From: CALJFL01 sp039964455 | Lineage (GTDB): Bacteria > Pseudomonadota > Gammaproteobacteria > Pseudomonadales > Halieaceae | Direction of reading: 5' to 3' | DNA length: 64,000 bases | Assembly: GCA_039964455.1 (NCBI GenBank) | Contig: JBDVXK010000021.1 | Location: forward strand, 62,001-126,000 | In this document: positions 26,405 to 35,702 of the stretch, piece by piece | Layout of the letters: each line of letters opens with the position of its first letter | How positions within the stretch are numbered: the first letter of the stretch is position 1 | Notes under the pieces: model-generated | Seen by the model: the letters and a program-made list of their open reading frames with translations, nothing else | The model's database searches: none | What the model was told of the DNA's origin: nothing | Made by a program: the position numbers and the translations under genes

Positions 26405-27073
26405 TCATAGCAGCTCACGCAGCGTTAAACTGCCCCGCAAACTCCGGGCTCTCGCATGTGCCAGCAAAAGCTCAGCCGTCGCAACAGCATCGACAAGCGC
26501 ATTATGTGCTGGATAGGCCGGCAGGCCATAACGCGTGCGGCAGGCCTGCAGCCGCAAATCTCCCGACTTAATCACTTGTTCGCGGCGGCGCAGCAATCGC
26601 TCCTCGAGCAACATTGTATCGACAGTAGGCAGCAACAAAGGCGTCCCATAAAGCTGGCTTGTCACCCTATCTAGAAAGGCTGTATCGAGAATTGCATTAT
26701 GGAATACCAACACTTTCCCTGATGCTGCCCCAATCAGCCGCTCAACAACGTGTTTTACGGGCTCGGCATCCTGCAATTCGCAGTCACGCAGGTGATGAAT
26801 TGTTGCGCTATCGCCTACAGTGCCTGCAGGTTTGACAAGATGGTGCTCCGCACTGCCAAGCACTACCCCTCCTCTATCTACAACCACCCATCCAAGACTG
26901 AGGATCTCACCTTCCTTTGGATCAAGAGACGACATCTCTGCGTCGCACACCAGAAAGGCAAGGTCTTGCCAGTCGCTGCCTCTCGCAGGCAAGGGCTGCT
27001 GCCAGCAATCATCCTTCAGTGGCCCTTTTGCTCGGCCACGCCAATAGCGTCTCTGCAGCATGAGCCACCACAT
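26405..27073 (-). CDS. DnaQ-like 3'-5' exonuclease
   Basis: A 222-residue DEDDh exonuclease-family protein. The first acidic motif is VCDAEMSSLDP (D-x-E); the second is HNAILDTAFLD; the third is HNALVDAVATAELL with its His and Asp. A 40-residue N-terminal extension rich in Trp and Arg precedes the domain. The ATG overlaps the TGA of the CBS/DUF294 gene by one base (TGATG), so it is the last gene of the symporter operon. In many proteobacteria this exonuclease type accompanies DUF294 and the acetate-type symporter, though why is not known; it may act on RNA or nucleotides in signalling. Confidence 0.88.
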   Translation of the reverse strand: MWWLMLQRRYWRGRAKGPLKDDCWQQPLPARGSDWQDLAFLVCDAEMSSLDPKEGEILSLGWVVVDRGGVVLGSAEHHLVKPAGTVGDSATIHHLRDCELQDAEPVKHVVERLIGAASGKVLVFHNAILDTAFLDRVTSQLYGTPLLLPTVDTMLLEERLLRRREQVIKSGDLRLQACRTRYGLPAYPAHNALVDAVATAELLLAHARARSLRGSLTLRELL

Positions 27074-28935
27074 CAGCCCATCCCGGCTCTGAAATGGCTG
27101 CGCACCGCAGCCTGGGCTTCATGAATAATCGTAAACGCGTCGCGCAGCTGTTCGCGCGCCATTTTAGGCAGTGCCCGCGGGTCAATGTAACTCGTTACGG
27201 GCTGGCCGCGAGTAATCTCCGTGCATTGGTGCAATATACGCTGCTGTTGAATGCAGTGCAGGGCGTCGGCCAAATTACGGGAGTCAACAATTGTCATGTG
27301 CTTTCCTGCAGCCAAAGCCGCAAGGCGCTCATCCGTATTTACTTTCGCGATACCTGCTGCCAACGCACGCAGTCTGACAATCTCGACCACTGGCAATACA
27401 CCATGTTTTTTAAGGTCCAGCGAATCACGATGCTCGCCATCACGATCGACCACAAATCTGCGAAATATGCCCAGTGGCGGCTTACTATTTAACGCATTGC
27501 CCGCAAGCGCCGCGAGAAAAATGGTATTACTGGCACACCGCCGCAGCATGACCGACTGCAACTGCTGTACCAGTTGTGAGTCACCATACACACAGCGTAG
27601 ATCGAAAAAAATACTGACTCGCATCACAGCATCAGCGGTTGGAGTTTGCGTCCAGGCCTCTACCCTGTCTTGCCAGGCAGACAGCGGCTTTCGCCATTCA
27701 TCTGTTGTCGCCATCACCTCGCCTGGACAGTGGGGGTAACCACATTCGTCAAGTCCGTCACACACATAACGGGCAACGTCGGCGAACCATTGTTTGTCGC
27801 CCGGCTTCAGGCTATCGGAAATAATCATCCCGTTATCCTGGTCGGCGCCAAGTAGCTGCTCTGCCCTGGCTTGAGAACCAAAACCTACCCAGCACCATTG
27901 CACAGGTGCGGCACCATACTGCTGCTCAGCCAATGCAATTAACCGCACAACAACCGCATCGCTAATAGCCGTGAGTATGCGACTCACCTGCCCTGCTCGC
28001 ATGCCGGCCTGAACCCATTGCAGCATCAGATCCGGGATTCCCGCCACCAGGTCTTTGATAGCTGCTATCTCGTGCTGACGAGAGATATGTTGGACCAGGT
28101 ACACCGGGTCATCTTTGCGAGCGAGAATCAGGTCTGAGGTGGTTACAACACCCGCTAATTGCCCGTCTCGCAGTACCGGCAAATGGTGGTAACCGCGCCT
28201 GGTCATTAACAGCGTGGCTGCAAACAGACTATCGGAGGCGTCAATGGTCTGCGGATCGGCTGTCATTATCTGCGAGACAGAGGTGCTGGCAGGCCGGTTT
28301 TTGGCCACTAGCCGCATCCTCAAATCCCGGTCGGTCACAATGCCGACGAGATCACTACCCGACATGATAAAAGCGGAAGACACACGCCTGTCGGTCATGG
28401 CCGTGGCCGCCTCACCAGCAGTTGAATCTTGGTCAATAGTCAGCACGCCAGCGGTCATCACAGCACTGACTGCCTGCATCATTGGATTTGATTCCGGCTG
28501 GTAGCGGGCGGCACGGCGAAGGCGCCTGCTGCGCTGGCTGGTAAAATACCGATCGAAATCGCGATTGCTATCCCGCAGCATTTGATAAGGCACATCGGGC
28601 AAAAAATATAACAGTGTGTCTTCGATCACGGTCGCAGTAACGTCGCCCTGCTCTGCGTTCAAACCTCCAATATGGAAGCTTTCGCCCTCCCCAAGGCGAT
28701 CAAGCAGCTTATTGCTCTGGTCACGCACATCGACAGCGCCTGTGCGTAAAATTCGCAGCCCCTGATCAGCGGTATCGCCGCCGAAGCTCTCTGAGTGGCA
28801 GTGGTAATGAATAATCACAGAGCGGGTCGCCAGCTCCAGCTGGTCTTGAGATAGCACATTGAATGGCGAGATCTGCGTCAGGAATTCGGCTACCGGCGTC
28901 AGCTCATTCATTGGGATATTGCCTGAAGTCTGCAT
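27073..28935 (-). CDS. Cyclic-nucleotide/CBS/DUF294 nucleotidyltransferase-like regulator
   Basis: A 620-residue cytoplasmic protein with four modules. Residues 10-125 are a cyclic-nucleotide-binding-like domain (ILRTGAVDVRD, GEGESFHIGG). Residues 150-275 are two CBS domains (ADPQTIDASDS, HHLPVLRDGQLAGVVTTSDL). A DUF294 domain of the GlnD-type nucleotidyltransferase fold follows, with FGSQARAEQLLGADQDNG, where the Gly-Ser and D-x-D pattern is kept, and the C-terminal helical domain closes it. A longer frame to 29052 would overlap the upstream gene; the ATG at 28935 has a strong AAGGGGG site. It probably senses adenine nucleotides and controls the sodium symporter of the same operon by protein modification. 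Confidence 0.9.
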   Translation of the reverse strand: MQTSGNIPMNELTPVAEFLTQISPFNVLSQDQLELATRSVIIHYHCHSESFGGDTADQGLRILRTGAVDVRDQSNKLLDRLGEGESFHIGGLNAEQGDVTATVIEDTLLYFLPDVPYQMLRDSNRDFDRYFTSQRSRRLRRAARYQPESNPMMQAVSAVMTAGVLTIDQDSTAGEAATAMTDRRVSSAFIMSGSDLVGIVTDRDLRMRLVAKNRPASTSVSQIMTADPQTIDASDSLFAATLLMTRRGYHHLPVLRDGQLAGVVTTSDLILARKDDPVYLVQHISRQHEIAAIKDLVAGIPDLMLQWVQAGMRAGQVSRILTAISDAVVVRLIALAEQQYGAAPVQWCWVGFGSQARAEQLLGADQDNGMIISDSLKPGDKQWFADVARYVCDGLDECGYPHCPGEVMATTDEWRKPLSAWQDRVEAWTQTPTADAVMRVSIFFDLRCVYGDSQLVQQLQSVMLRRCASNTIFLAALAGNALNSKPPLGIFRRFVVDRDGEHRDSLDLKKHGVLPVVEIVRLRALAAGIAKVNTDERLAALAAGKHMTIVDSRNLADALHCIQQQRILHQCTEITRGQPVTSYIDPRALPKMAREQLRDAFTIIHEAQAAVRSHFRAGMG

Positions 28936-28948
28936 TGGCCAGCCCCCC

Positions 28949-29416
28949 TTACCTGGCCCGCAGAAACTGCGTAGAAGCTTCAGCATAGTAGGCGACACCA
29001 TCCGCTGTAGCGACCAGCCTGATCCGCTCACCCTGCCTGGGTATAGCGTCAAGCCTTATACGCCAGTCTTTGCCGCCGCCACCATGAGACCGCATCTCTC
29101 TTGGTGCTGTGTCGAGATCCGGCGAAGTAATGGCTAGCAGAACGCGAGACAAGGCATGAGAGGCATGCCCTGTCAAAATCGTCTCAGCACCCTCGGCCAT
29201 AGACAGCTTCAGGACCATATCCTCATTGCGTAGCTCGCAGACACCGCTTTCGTAACGGCAATTACTTTGCTCAACCAGCGGGTACTCTTTACCCGCTTGC
29301 GCTCTCTGCGGCTGCTCAGACGCTAAGTTCCCTACTGCAAACCAGGCCAGCAGCGCCAGCGCTGGCGCAACCAGCAGCGCTATGATCACATGTCTATCGG
29401 TTAGCAGTTTAAGCAT
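28949..29416 (-). CDS. Membrane-anchored periplasmic protein of unknown function
   Basis: A 155-residue protein with one hydrophobic helix (residues 9-29) after a short basic start, then a periplasmic-looking domain with a Cys pair (NCRYESGVC) that may form a disulfide. The rest is beta-rich with HGGGGKDWRIRL, a segment seen in small hypothetical membrane proteins of marine proteobacteria, as far as I recall. It lies between the symporter and the DUF294 gene in the same operon. No function is assigned. Confidence 0.65.
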   Translation of the reverse strand: MLKLLTDRHVIIALLVAPALALLAWFAVGNLASEQPQRAQAGKEYPLVEQSNCRYESGVCELRNEDMVLKLSMAEGAETILTGHASHALSRVLLAITSPDLDTAPREMRSHGGGGKDWRIRLDAIPRQGERIRLVATADGVAYYAEASTQFLRAR

Positions 29417-29474
29417 TTTGCGCCGCTATCTCGTTACTGATCATTATCACCCCATTGAATAGGACATGCCGGGG

Positions 29475-31205
29475 CTAGTGATCTGTTGGTGTTGACGACC
29501 CGGCAGGCACACGAATATCAGCTACCAGTTGTCGAACTGCTTGTGGGGGCTGCGCTGTAAAGCGTGACACAGCGATGGCTACCGCAAAGTTGACCAGGGC
29601 ACCGACTACGCCAAAGGCATTTGGCTCAATGCCAAAAAACCAGTTCGCCGGCGTGTCACCGAGAAAGGCAGTGCCGGGAATAAACATGATGCCCTTGTGC
29701 TGGAAAACATAAAAAAGCGTAATCCCGATGCCACTAACCATACCTGCTATCGCCCCTTCCTTGGTCACGCCAGTCGAGAAGATTCCCATCATCAGCGCCG
29801 GAAATATTGAGGATGCAGCCAGCCCAAAGGCCAGCGCTACCGTTCCAGCTGCAAAGCCGGGCGGATTCAGGCCAAGATACCCGGCGCCCATAATCGCGAA
29901 ACCCATGGCAATTCGACTGGCCAGCAGCTCCTGCTTTTCGGTGATGCCAGGAGCGAGCATGCCCTTTAATAGATCGTGAGAGATCGCCGAGGATATGGCG
30001 AGCAGTAATCCGGCCGCGGTAGATAAGGCCGCGGCCAATCCTCCGGCAGCGACCAGAGCGATAACCCAATTAGGCAGACGGGCAATTTCCGGGTTCGCCA
30101 GCACCATAATGTCGTTATCTATTTTTACCATTTCATTAATATCGGTTTCCGCGCTGTACTGGATCAAACCATCAGCGTTTTTGTCCTCAAAAACCAACAG
30201 ACCGGTGGTCTCCCAGTTCTTGAACCACTGGGGGCGTTGATCATAAGCCAGATACTGGCCAGGTTGCGGCTCTATGGTCTCCATCAGGTTGAGCCGGGCC
30301 ATACCGGCTACAGCCGGCGCAGTTGTATAAAGAATCGCGATAAACACCAGAGCCCACCCTGCGGAGCTGCGGGCGTCTTTTACCTTGGGCACGGTGAAAA
30401 AGCGAATGATCACATGGGGCAGCCCCGCTGTACCGATCATCAAGGACATCGTATAGGCGAACATGTTCAAGCCGGAAATTCTGACGTCAGTTGTATACTC
30501 CCTGAAGCCCAGGTCTGTAACGACCTGATCGAGACGGTCCAACAGATAGACATCTGAGCCAGACAGAGTAGCCCCCAGCCCCAACTGCGGAAACGGATTA
30601 CCGGTGAGCTGCAGACTGATAAAAATTGCTGGAATGGTGTAGGCCAGAATAAGCACACAATATTGCGCGATCTGGGTGTAGGTTATCCCCTTCATACCGC
30701 CCATTACCGCGTAAAAGAACACGATAATCATGCCCACATACAGTCCGGTATCGTAATCCACTTGCAGAAAACGCGAGAAGGCGACACCCACGCCTTTCAT
30801 TTGACCGATCACATAAGTGACAGAACAGATGATGAGGCACACGACAGCTACCGCACGGGCTGCATTAGAATAAAAGCGATCTCCAATAAATTCCGGCACC
30901 GTAAACTTGCCATACTTGCGCAGGTACGGGGCCAGCAACATCGCCAGAATGACATAGCCACCTGTCCAGCCCATCAGGAATACTGAACCGCCATAGCCCA
31001 TAAAGGCAATTAGCCCAGCCATGGAAATAAACGATGCCGCTGACATCCAGTCGGCGGCCGTCGCCATTCCATTGGAGATTGGGTGTATACCTCCTCCGGC
31101 AATGTAGAAATCTTTGGTTGAGCCCGCGCGGGCCCAAAACGCGATACCGATATAGATTGCAAAGGTGCAACCAACAACGAGATAAGTAAGGGTCTGCAGT
31201 TCCAT
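29475..31205 (-). CDS. Sodium:solute symporter, ActP-like (VC2705 type)
   Basis: Inner-membrane sodium-coupled symporter of the SSS family, 576 residues with about 13 helices. The sodium-site helix TAADWMSAASFISMAG near residue 50 is typical of acetate permeases. The loop LFEDKNADGLIQY around 345 is an insertion with a calcium-like DKNADG pattern seen in the VC2705 subgroup. A GTG-GTG-ATG run precedes the gene; I start at the ATG, which has an AGGG site. It follows a DUF4212 gene by 11 bases. Acetate or another small monocarboxylate is the expected substrate by family, not by direct evidence. Confidence 0.92.
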   Translation of the reverse strand: MELQTLTYLVVGCTFAIYIGIAFWARAGSTKDFYIAGGGIHPISNGMATAADWMSAASFISMAGLIAFMGYGGSVFLMGWTGGYVILAMLLAPYLRKYGKFTVPEFIGDRFYSNAARAVAVVCLIICSVTYVIGQMKGVGVAFSRFLQVDYDTGLYVGMIIVFFYAVMGGMKGITYTQIAQYCVLILAYTIPAIFISLQLTGNPFPQLGLGATLSGSDVYLLDRLDQVVTDLGFREYTTDVRISGLNMFAYTMSLMIGTAGLPHVIIRFFTVPKVKDARSSAGWALVFIAILYTTAPAVAGMARLNLMETIEPQPGQYLAYDQRPQWFKNWETTGLLVFEDKNADGLIQYSAETDINEMVKIDNDIMVLANPEIARLPNWVIALVAAGGLAAALSTAAGLLLAISSAISHDLLKGMLAPGITEKQELLASRIAMGFAIMGAGYLGLNPPGFAAGTVALAFGLAASSIFPALMMGIFSTGVTKEGAIAGMVSGIGITLFYVFQHKGIMFIPGTAFLGDTPANWFFGIEPNAFGVVGALVNFAVAIAVSRFTAQPPQAVRQLVADIRVPAGSSTPTDH

Positions 31206-31216
31206 CACCACGCGCC

Positions 31217-31486
31217 CTATTCGTCTTCTTCCACGCCGAACTCACGGTCCAGCGCCGCCATTTTTCTGGCGTAGTAGAAAATAAGCACGACGAAAACATA
31301 AATCGAGCCTTGTTGGGCAAACCAAAAACCGAGTTTGTAACCTCCCAGTTGAAACTGATTCAGTTCATCGACCAGAATGATGCCGAAGCCGAAGCTGACA
31401 ACAAACCAGATAACCAATAGCTTGATCATCAAAGTAATATTTCGTCGCCAGTAGGCCTTCGCCTGTTGCTCGGATAATTTTGGCAC
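31217..31486 (-). CDS. DUF4212 small membrane subunit of the symporter
   Basis: An 89-residue protein with two membrane helices (about 22-44 and 53-73) and acidic end. DUF4212 proteins nearly always stand immediately upstream of a VC2705-type symporter and probably form a complex with it. The GTG start has a GAGG site. First gene of the five-gene operon down to 26405. Confidence 0.9.
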   Translation of the reverse strand: MPKLSEQQAKAYWRRNITLMIKLLVIWFVVSFGFGIILVDELNQFQLGGYKLGFWFAQQGSIYVFVVLIFYYARKMAALDREFGVEEDE

Positions 31487-31734
31487 TGCTAAAACCTCGT
31501 TATTATTAGGCAGAACGGTAAATCACGAACTCAGCGCGATGAAGACTATGGTATCGCTATCTCGGCCGACAGAGAACAGGCGCAAAAAAATGGTCTATAC
31601 TCTGACATTGAAAATAGCATAAAAAGACAGCCCCAATCGGAAGCATGTATCGTGATTCAGTCGGTCATATCTTCCGTAACGGTTAACAACACACTACCCA
31701 TAACTGTATCGATATCACCGATCAGGGAAAAAAT

Positions 31735-32040
31735 ATGATTGTTGTAAATGTAGCAGTAGAAATTGACCCACAGCATCTCGACGCGATGCAGCCCGGCATT
31801 GCAACTATGGAAACGGCCAGCCGTGCGGAAAATGGCTGCCTTGACTATACATTCAGTGTTGAGCTGAATAATACGGCCATGATTCGCATTACTGAGAAGT
31901 GGGAAACCATGGACGCCCTGTTGGCGCACTTTCAGGCACCCCATATGGCTGATTTTCAGACTCTGATGGCGACCTACCCACCCAAGGGTATGGATGCAAA
32001 CTTCTACGAAGCGACGGCGGTATCTGTACCCGGAATGTAA
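31735..32040 (+). CDS. Antibiotic-biosynthesis-monooxygenase-like (YgiN family) protein
   Basis: A 101-residue dimeric alpha+beta-barrel protein. The family pattern is clear: V(N)VAVEIDPQHLDAM at the start, ENGCLDYTFSVELNN in the middle, and MIRITEKWETMDALLAHFQAPHMADF, where the paired His and the Trp are usual. Relatives act on quinones without a cofactor, or have no known reaction. A methyltransferase-like membrane gene starts 60 bases later on the same strand and may share its transcript. Confidence 0.88.
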   Translation: MIVVNVAVEIDPQHLDAMQPGIATMETASRAENGCLDYTFSVELNNTAMIRITEKWETMDALLAHFQAPHMADFQTLMATYPPKGMDANFYEATAVSVPGM

Positions 32041-32099
32041 TCCGCAAGCTCCCCGTGGCAAAAAAACAAGTACAGAGCAACGCTTATAGGAGACTCCCG

Positions 32100-32864
32100 A
32101 TGAAGTTAATAGGCACCATCTATGGACTGCTAAGCTATCTGCTGGGCGTAGTAAGCCTGGTGGCTTTTATCCTTTTTGCCAATAATTTTATGGGGATATT
32201 GGGGCTGGAATCACTGAATATCGAGAACGTAAACAGTGATCTTCCGGCCGCCGCTCTGTTAGTTAACCTCGCGCTTATTGCTCTGTTCGGGGTTCAGCAT
32301 AGCGTGATGGCACGCCCGGCCTTTAAAACGCAGTTGGTCAAACTGGTGCCAGCACATCTGGAGCGAAGCACCTACGTGCTGGCCACCGCCATTGTTACCG
32401 GCGCTGTCATCTTTTACTGGCAACCAATGCCCGGCACGCTGTGGCATGTTGAGGACACACTCGCTCGCCAATTGATTACCGCTGTTTACTTTGCTGGCTG
32501 GACTATCACCTTAATCGCAACGTTTATGTTGAATCACTTTCACCTGTTTGGCCTGCAGCAGTCGTTTCGGCCAAATGAACCTGATGCCGGGTCGAAGGAG
32601 TTCAAAACCCCACTGTTCTACAGTCTGGTGAGACACCCCATTCAGACCGGGGTAGTCATCGGCATGCTGGCTACGCCAGACATGACGGTAAGTCGAGCAG
32701 TTCTGGCGGGAGGTATGCTCGCCTACGTGGCAATAGGTCTCTACTTTGAGGAACGCGACCTGGTGAGCGAGTTTGGCGATACCTACCGGGATTATCGCCA
32801 GCGCGTTCCAGCGTTATTCCCCGCCCTGCTCCGCAGGGGCAGTGCACCTGACAAGAAGCAGTAG
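32100..32864 (+). CDS. mddA: Membrane S-methyltransferase, MddA-like (methanethiol to dimethyl sulfide)
   Basis: A 254-residue integral membrane protein of the NnrU/isoprenylcysteine-methyltransferase superfamily. It matches what I know of methanethiol S-methyltransferase MddA: an AVQHS-type motif (FGVQHSVMARPAFK), ERSTYVLATA, LNHFHLFGLQQ, then the SAM-binding RHPIQTGVVIG and EERDLVSEFGDTYRDYRQRVP. About five helices. An in-frame start at 32055 lacks support; the ATG at 32100 has an AGGAGA site. If the assignment holds, the cell makes dimethyl sulfide from methanethiol and S-adenosylmethionine. A different thiol substrate is possible. Confidence 0.78.
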   Translation: MKLIGTIYGLLSYLLGVVSLVAFILFANNFMGILGLESLNIENVNSDLPAAALLVNLALIALFGVQHSVMARPAFKTQLVKLVPAHLERSTYVLATAIVTGAVIFYWQPMPGTLWHVEDTLARQLITAVYFAGWTITLIATFMLNHFHLFGLQQSFRPNEPDAGSKEFKTPLFYSLVRHPIQTGVVIGMLATPDMTVSRAVLAGGMLAYVAIGLYFEERDLVSEFGDTYRDYRQRVPALFPALLRRGSAPDKKQ

Positions 32865-32883
32865 GACATCTAAACAAGTACTA

Positions 32884-34314
32884 TCAGCCAATAGCGGAAT
32901 CTGGCACCCAAACCCCGTGAAAGCCAACCGGAACGCGAACGGGTAGCTGTATTTTAGCGATGGGCCCGGCAGACAGACGGGTCGCATCGAACAGGCAAAG
33001 CGCACTGGTTTCACTGTTCCGGTCGTAGACGTAACTGACAAGGTATCCCTCATCTTCGCCTTTGGCGCCCTCGGCTGGAATGAAAAACGCCTCACCCGGA
33101 GTGAACTGTAGTCCCGGTAAGTAAGCATCTACATTCCCAGACTGCAGATCGTATTTGTAAATTCCACCTTCTGCCTTATCGATAAGTTCGGGGCTGTCGT
33201 TTACCTCATCTACAGCCAGACTGTAGCCATAGCGATAGGGCTTGGTCCACTGTTCTCGATTGACCTGTGGGAATTCCATGGGCTTGTCGTAGATGCGCGT
33301 CACGCTGGCTTTACCCGTTCGCATATTCATGCTGAAACGGGATAGATGTGCGGGGTGGAAAAAGTCGTGAGAGTTTTTCACCCAGAGCTTGTCATAACGG
33401 GCAGCATCAACAACAACATCATCGCCCTGCTCAAAAGAATTCATAATATGGAAGACAAAACACGAGGGCACATCGAACCATTTAACATCCGCATCGGTAC
33501 CCGTGCGCGGCATAACACCAAATCGGCACACCGCCGCATCATCCCACTTAAACGGAAGCGCACTTCCCGTAACCGCTGCGAACCAGGAAAAGCGGACCTG
33601 CATTTCCATAAAAACCACGTACTTCTCGGTCACTGCAAAGTCGTGAATCATACTAGGGCCGGTCAAGGTAATAGGCTCAACCTGCAACATATTGCCCTGC
33701 GCATCCGCCCGCATATAAGTCAGGTAAGGCTCAAAAACATCGTATCCAAAGAACAGCAGCTCTCCGGTATCCGGGTCTATCCTCGGATGTGCGGTCATAT
33801 TGCCCGGAAGCTTTCCGCCGTAATTGAAAGCGCCTTTGGTCGAAAGGTCAGTCGGGTCGATAAGGTAGGGATAGCCAAACTCACCCAGCGCCATTAGTTC
33901 TCCACCGTGATACAGCAGCGAGACAGCAGAGGTGGTTTCCTCAGGTTTAGGCGCGCCAAACCCGCCGGTTTCCTTGCGATAAACCGGCGTATCGATATAA
34001 CGGTTGCGATACCAGCTGGCCTTACCATTGTCCAATCGCACGCCATGAATCATGCCGTCGCCACCAAAGAAGTGCTCGGCCACCCCGCCAGAGGCATTCG
34101 TCCCGTTGCGTACATAGAGACCACTGAGCTCTGGGGGAATTGATCCTTCTACCTTCAACTCGGTTGCCGTGACCTGCTCCGTTACCGGCCGAAAATTACC
34201 ATGCTGCCAGAACTTCACATCAGGACCTTCCTCCGCGCAGCCAGTCAGCGTGGTAGCCACCGCTGCTCCCATTGCACCAAGCCCCGTGTATTCCAGAAAA
34301 TCTCTGCGCTTCAT
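32884..34314 (-). CDS. Carotenoid oxygenase family protein, exported lipoprotein
   Basis: A 476-residue non-haem iron dioxygenase of the carotenoid/lignostilbene cleavage family (RPE65-like seven-bladed propeller). The start MKRRDFLEYTG is a twin-arginine signal, and LTGC (Cys26) is a lipobox, so it is likely exported folded and lipid-anchored. Four His match the iron ligands by context: MTAHPRID, MIHDFAV, FHIMNSF and GFHGVW near the end. Glu-rich loops beside them fit the second shell. Substrates may be carotenoids, apocarotenoids or stilbenes. It is convergent with the MddA-like gene and upstream of a GST gene on the same strand, 54 bases away. Confidence 0.88.
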   Translation of the reverse strand: MKRRDFLEYTGLGAMGAAVATTLTGCAEEGPDVKFWQHGNFRPVTEQVTATELKVEGSIPPELSGLYVRNGTNASGGVAEHFFGGDGMIHGVRLDNGKASWYRNRYIDTPVYRKETGGFGAPKPEETTSAVSLLYHGGELMALGEFGYPYLIDPTDLSTKGAFNYGGKLPGNMTAHPRIDPDTGELLFFGYDVFEPYLTYMRADAQGNMLQVEPITLTGPSMIHDFAVTEKYVVFMEMQVRFSWFAAVTGSALPFKWDDAAVCRFGVMPRTGTDADVKWFDVPSCFVFHIMNSFEQGDDVVVDAARYDKLWVKNSHDFFHPAHLSRFSMNMRTGKASVTRIYDKPMEFPQVNREQWTKPYRYGYSLAVDEVNDSPELIDKAEGGIYKYDLQSGNVDAYLPGLQFTPGEAFFIPAEGAKGEDEGYLVSYVYDRNSETSALCLFDATRLSAGPIAKIQLPVRVPVGFHGVWVPDSAIG

Positions 34315-34368
34315 CTCATTCCCCTTGCCGTACAGACATGCTTAATTCTGTTAGGACTCCCGGATACG

Positions 34369-35052
34369 TTACTTGCCCGGAATTGTATTCTTTGCCATGT
34401 AGTCACGAATATAGGCATTGAAGTCGGGCTCATTGGCACGTCGGTCCGCCTCAATCTCGACAGCAATGTCTGTTTCACGCATCCGTTTATTCCAGTCTTT
34501 CATTCCGGGTATCTGTGCCAGGATGTCCCAATCCAACTGCCTTGATCCTATTGCGTTAACCACCGAGTTCACATAGTGAACGTATATGTCGGCGAGTGTC
34601 AGGGACTCGCCAGCGATGTAGGGGGAAAACTTGCAAAGACGCGTCATAGCGCCGATACCGCGAGTTGTAACGTGACGAGTGTCATCCAGCGCTTTCTGGG
34701 GTGCCGGCTTACCGGAAAATGCATAGGCGATCAGACGTCGACTGGGTAGCTCCAGGTACAGCTCGGAAATCTTCATTATCTGCCTGACCTTGGCTCGCTC
34801 TCCTGGGTCAGCGGGGTACAACGGTGTCTCCGGGTAAACTTCCTCCAGATAGTCACAGATAACTGTGGTTTCGGAGAGATGCTCGCCGTCTTCCGTGGTC
34901 ATCGCGGGAATCTTCCCGCCGGGACTGATAGCCAGCCACTCCTCACCGCCGCTATAGATAAGGTGCTCTTCGAAAGGAATGCCCTTATAACGCAATACAT
35001 ACTTTACGATGTTGTAATAATTACTGGCGGCGAAACCATGCAGGGTAATCAT
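34369..35052 (-). CDS. Glutathione S-transferase family protein
   Basis: A 227-residue GST with the N-terminal thioredoxin fold (MITLHGFAASNYYN, then GGKIPAMTTEDGEHLSET, where cis-Pro and the Glu-Thr glutathione contact are visible) and the helical C-terminal domain with LTLADIYVHY. The active-site residue is likely Ser or Tyr near 10-13. A longer frame to 35127 adds 25 residues with no family match. It probably conjugates or isomerises a hydrophobic product in this catabolic area. Divergent from the thioesterase gene. Confidence 0.88.
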   Translation of the reverse strand: MITLHGFAASNYYNIVKYVLRYKGIPFEEHLIYSGGEEWLAISPGGKIPAMTTEDGEHLSETTVICDYLEEVYPETPLYPADPGERAKVRQIMKISELYLELPSRRLIAYAFSGKPAPQKALDDTRHVTTRGIGAMTRLCKFSPYIAGESLTLADIYVHYVNSVVNAIGSRQLDWDILAQIPGMKDWNKRMRETDIAVEIEADRRANEPDFNAYIRDYMAKNTIPGK

Positions 35053-35192
35053 ATTGGGTTTTCTCTTTACGTTATGGTCTACTTGATGCTCTTTGACCGC
35101 TGTCATTAATCTTGCACAGCGGGCCAAACCACCATCATGCTGTATTTACAATGATTGGTAAAATTTTACTGCGCGCAGGGAAGTGAGTAACC

Positions 35193-35627
35193 GTGTCTAG
35201 CAAACGTATTGAAGACGACATTCCACCAGGCTTTGAACCCTCCGGCTTCGTAGGCAAGTATCTGGAGGAAGGTGGGCCTTTCTACCTCAAACAGGAAACC
35301 GACACCTGCGCAGTAGGACTTCGTATATCTGAACAGCACATTAACTATATTGATATTGCTCATGGCGGCGTAATAACCACACTTGCAGATATCGGGCTCA
35401 GTCTACAGCCCTACCTGAGCGAGACGCCCCACCCTACTATCACCACCACCTCGCTAACGGTCAACTTCATGACAGCGGCTAAGCTGGGCGATTGGCTTGA
35501 AGCAAGAGCAACCATTGATCGGCTGAGCAAACGTACTGCACATGTGCATGGCTCAATTAGATGCGGCGAACGCATCGTGGCAACCGCTTCTGGCATCTTC
35601 GGCATCTACCGAGGTCGCACTGACTGA
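35193..35627 (+). CDS. PaaI-type hotdog thioesterase
   Basis: A 144-residue single-hotdog acyl-CoA thioesterase. The family site HGGVITTLADIGL (residues 57-69) contains the catalytic Asp, and the strand SLTVNFMTAAKLGDWLEARA follows. A GTG start with a GGAAGTG site. It probably releases a CoA ester in the nearby oxidation pathway. The Baeyer-Villiger monooxygenase follows in the same direction after 75 bases. Confidence 0.9.
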   Translation: MSSKRIEDDIPPGFEPSGFVGKYLEEGGPFYLKQETDTCAVGLRISEQHINYIDIAHGGVITTLADIGLSLQPYLSETPHPTITTTSLTVNFMTAAKLGDWLEARATIDRLSKRTAHVHGSIRCGERIVATASGIFGIYRGRTD

Positions 35628-35702
35628 TCGCCAACTAAAAAGCCATCAGGGCATTGCCCAGGCTGTCCTATACTATCAGCAGCAATCAGACGGTTATTGC
35701 AC

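Noticed and set aside
28936..29052. Upstream extension of the DUF294 protein
   Set aside because: It would overlap the previous gene by more than 100 bases and adds no family-like residues; a strong ribosome site marks the later ATG.
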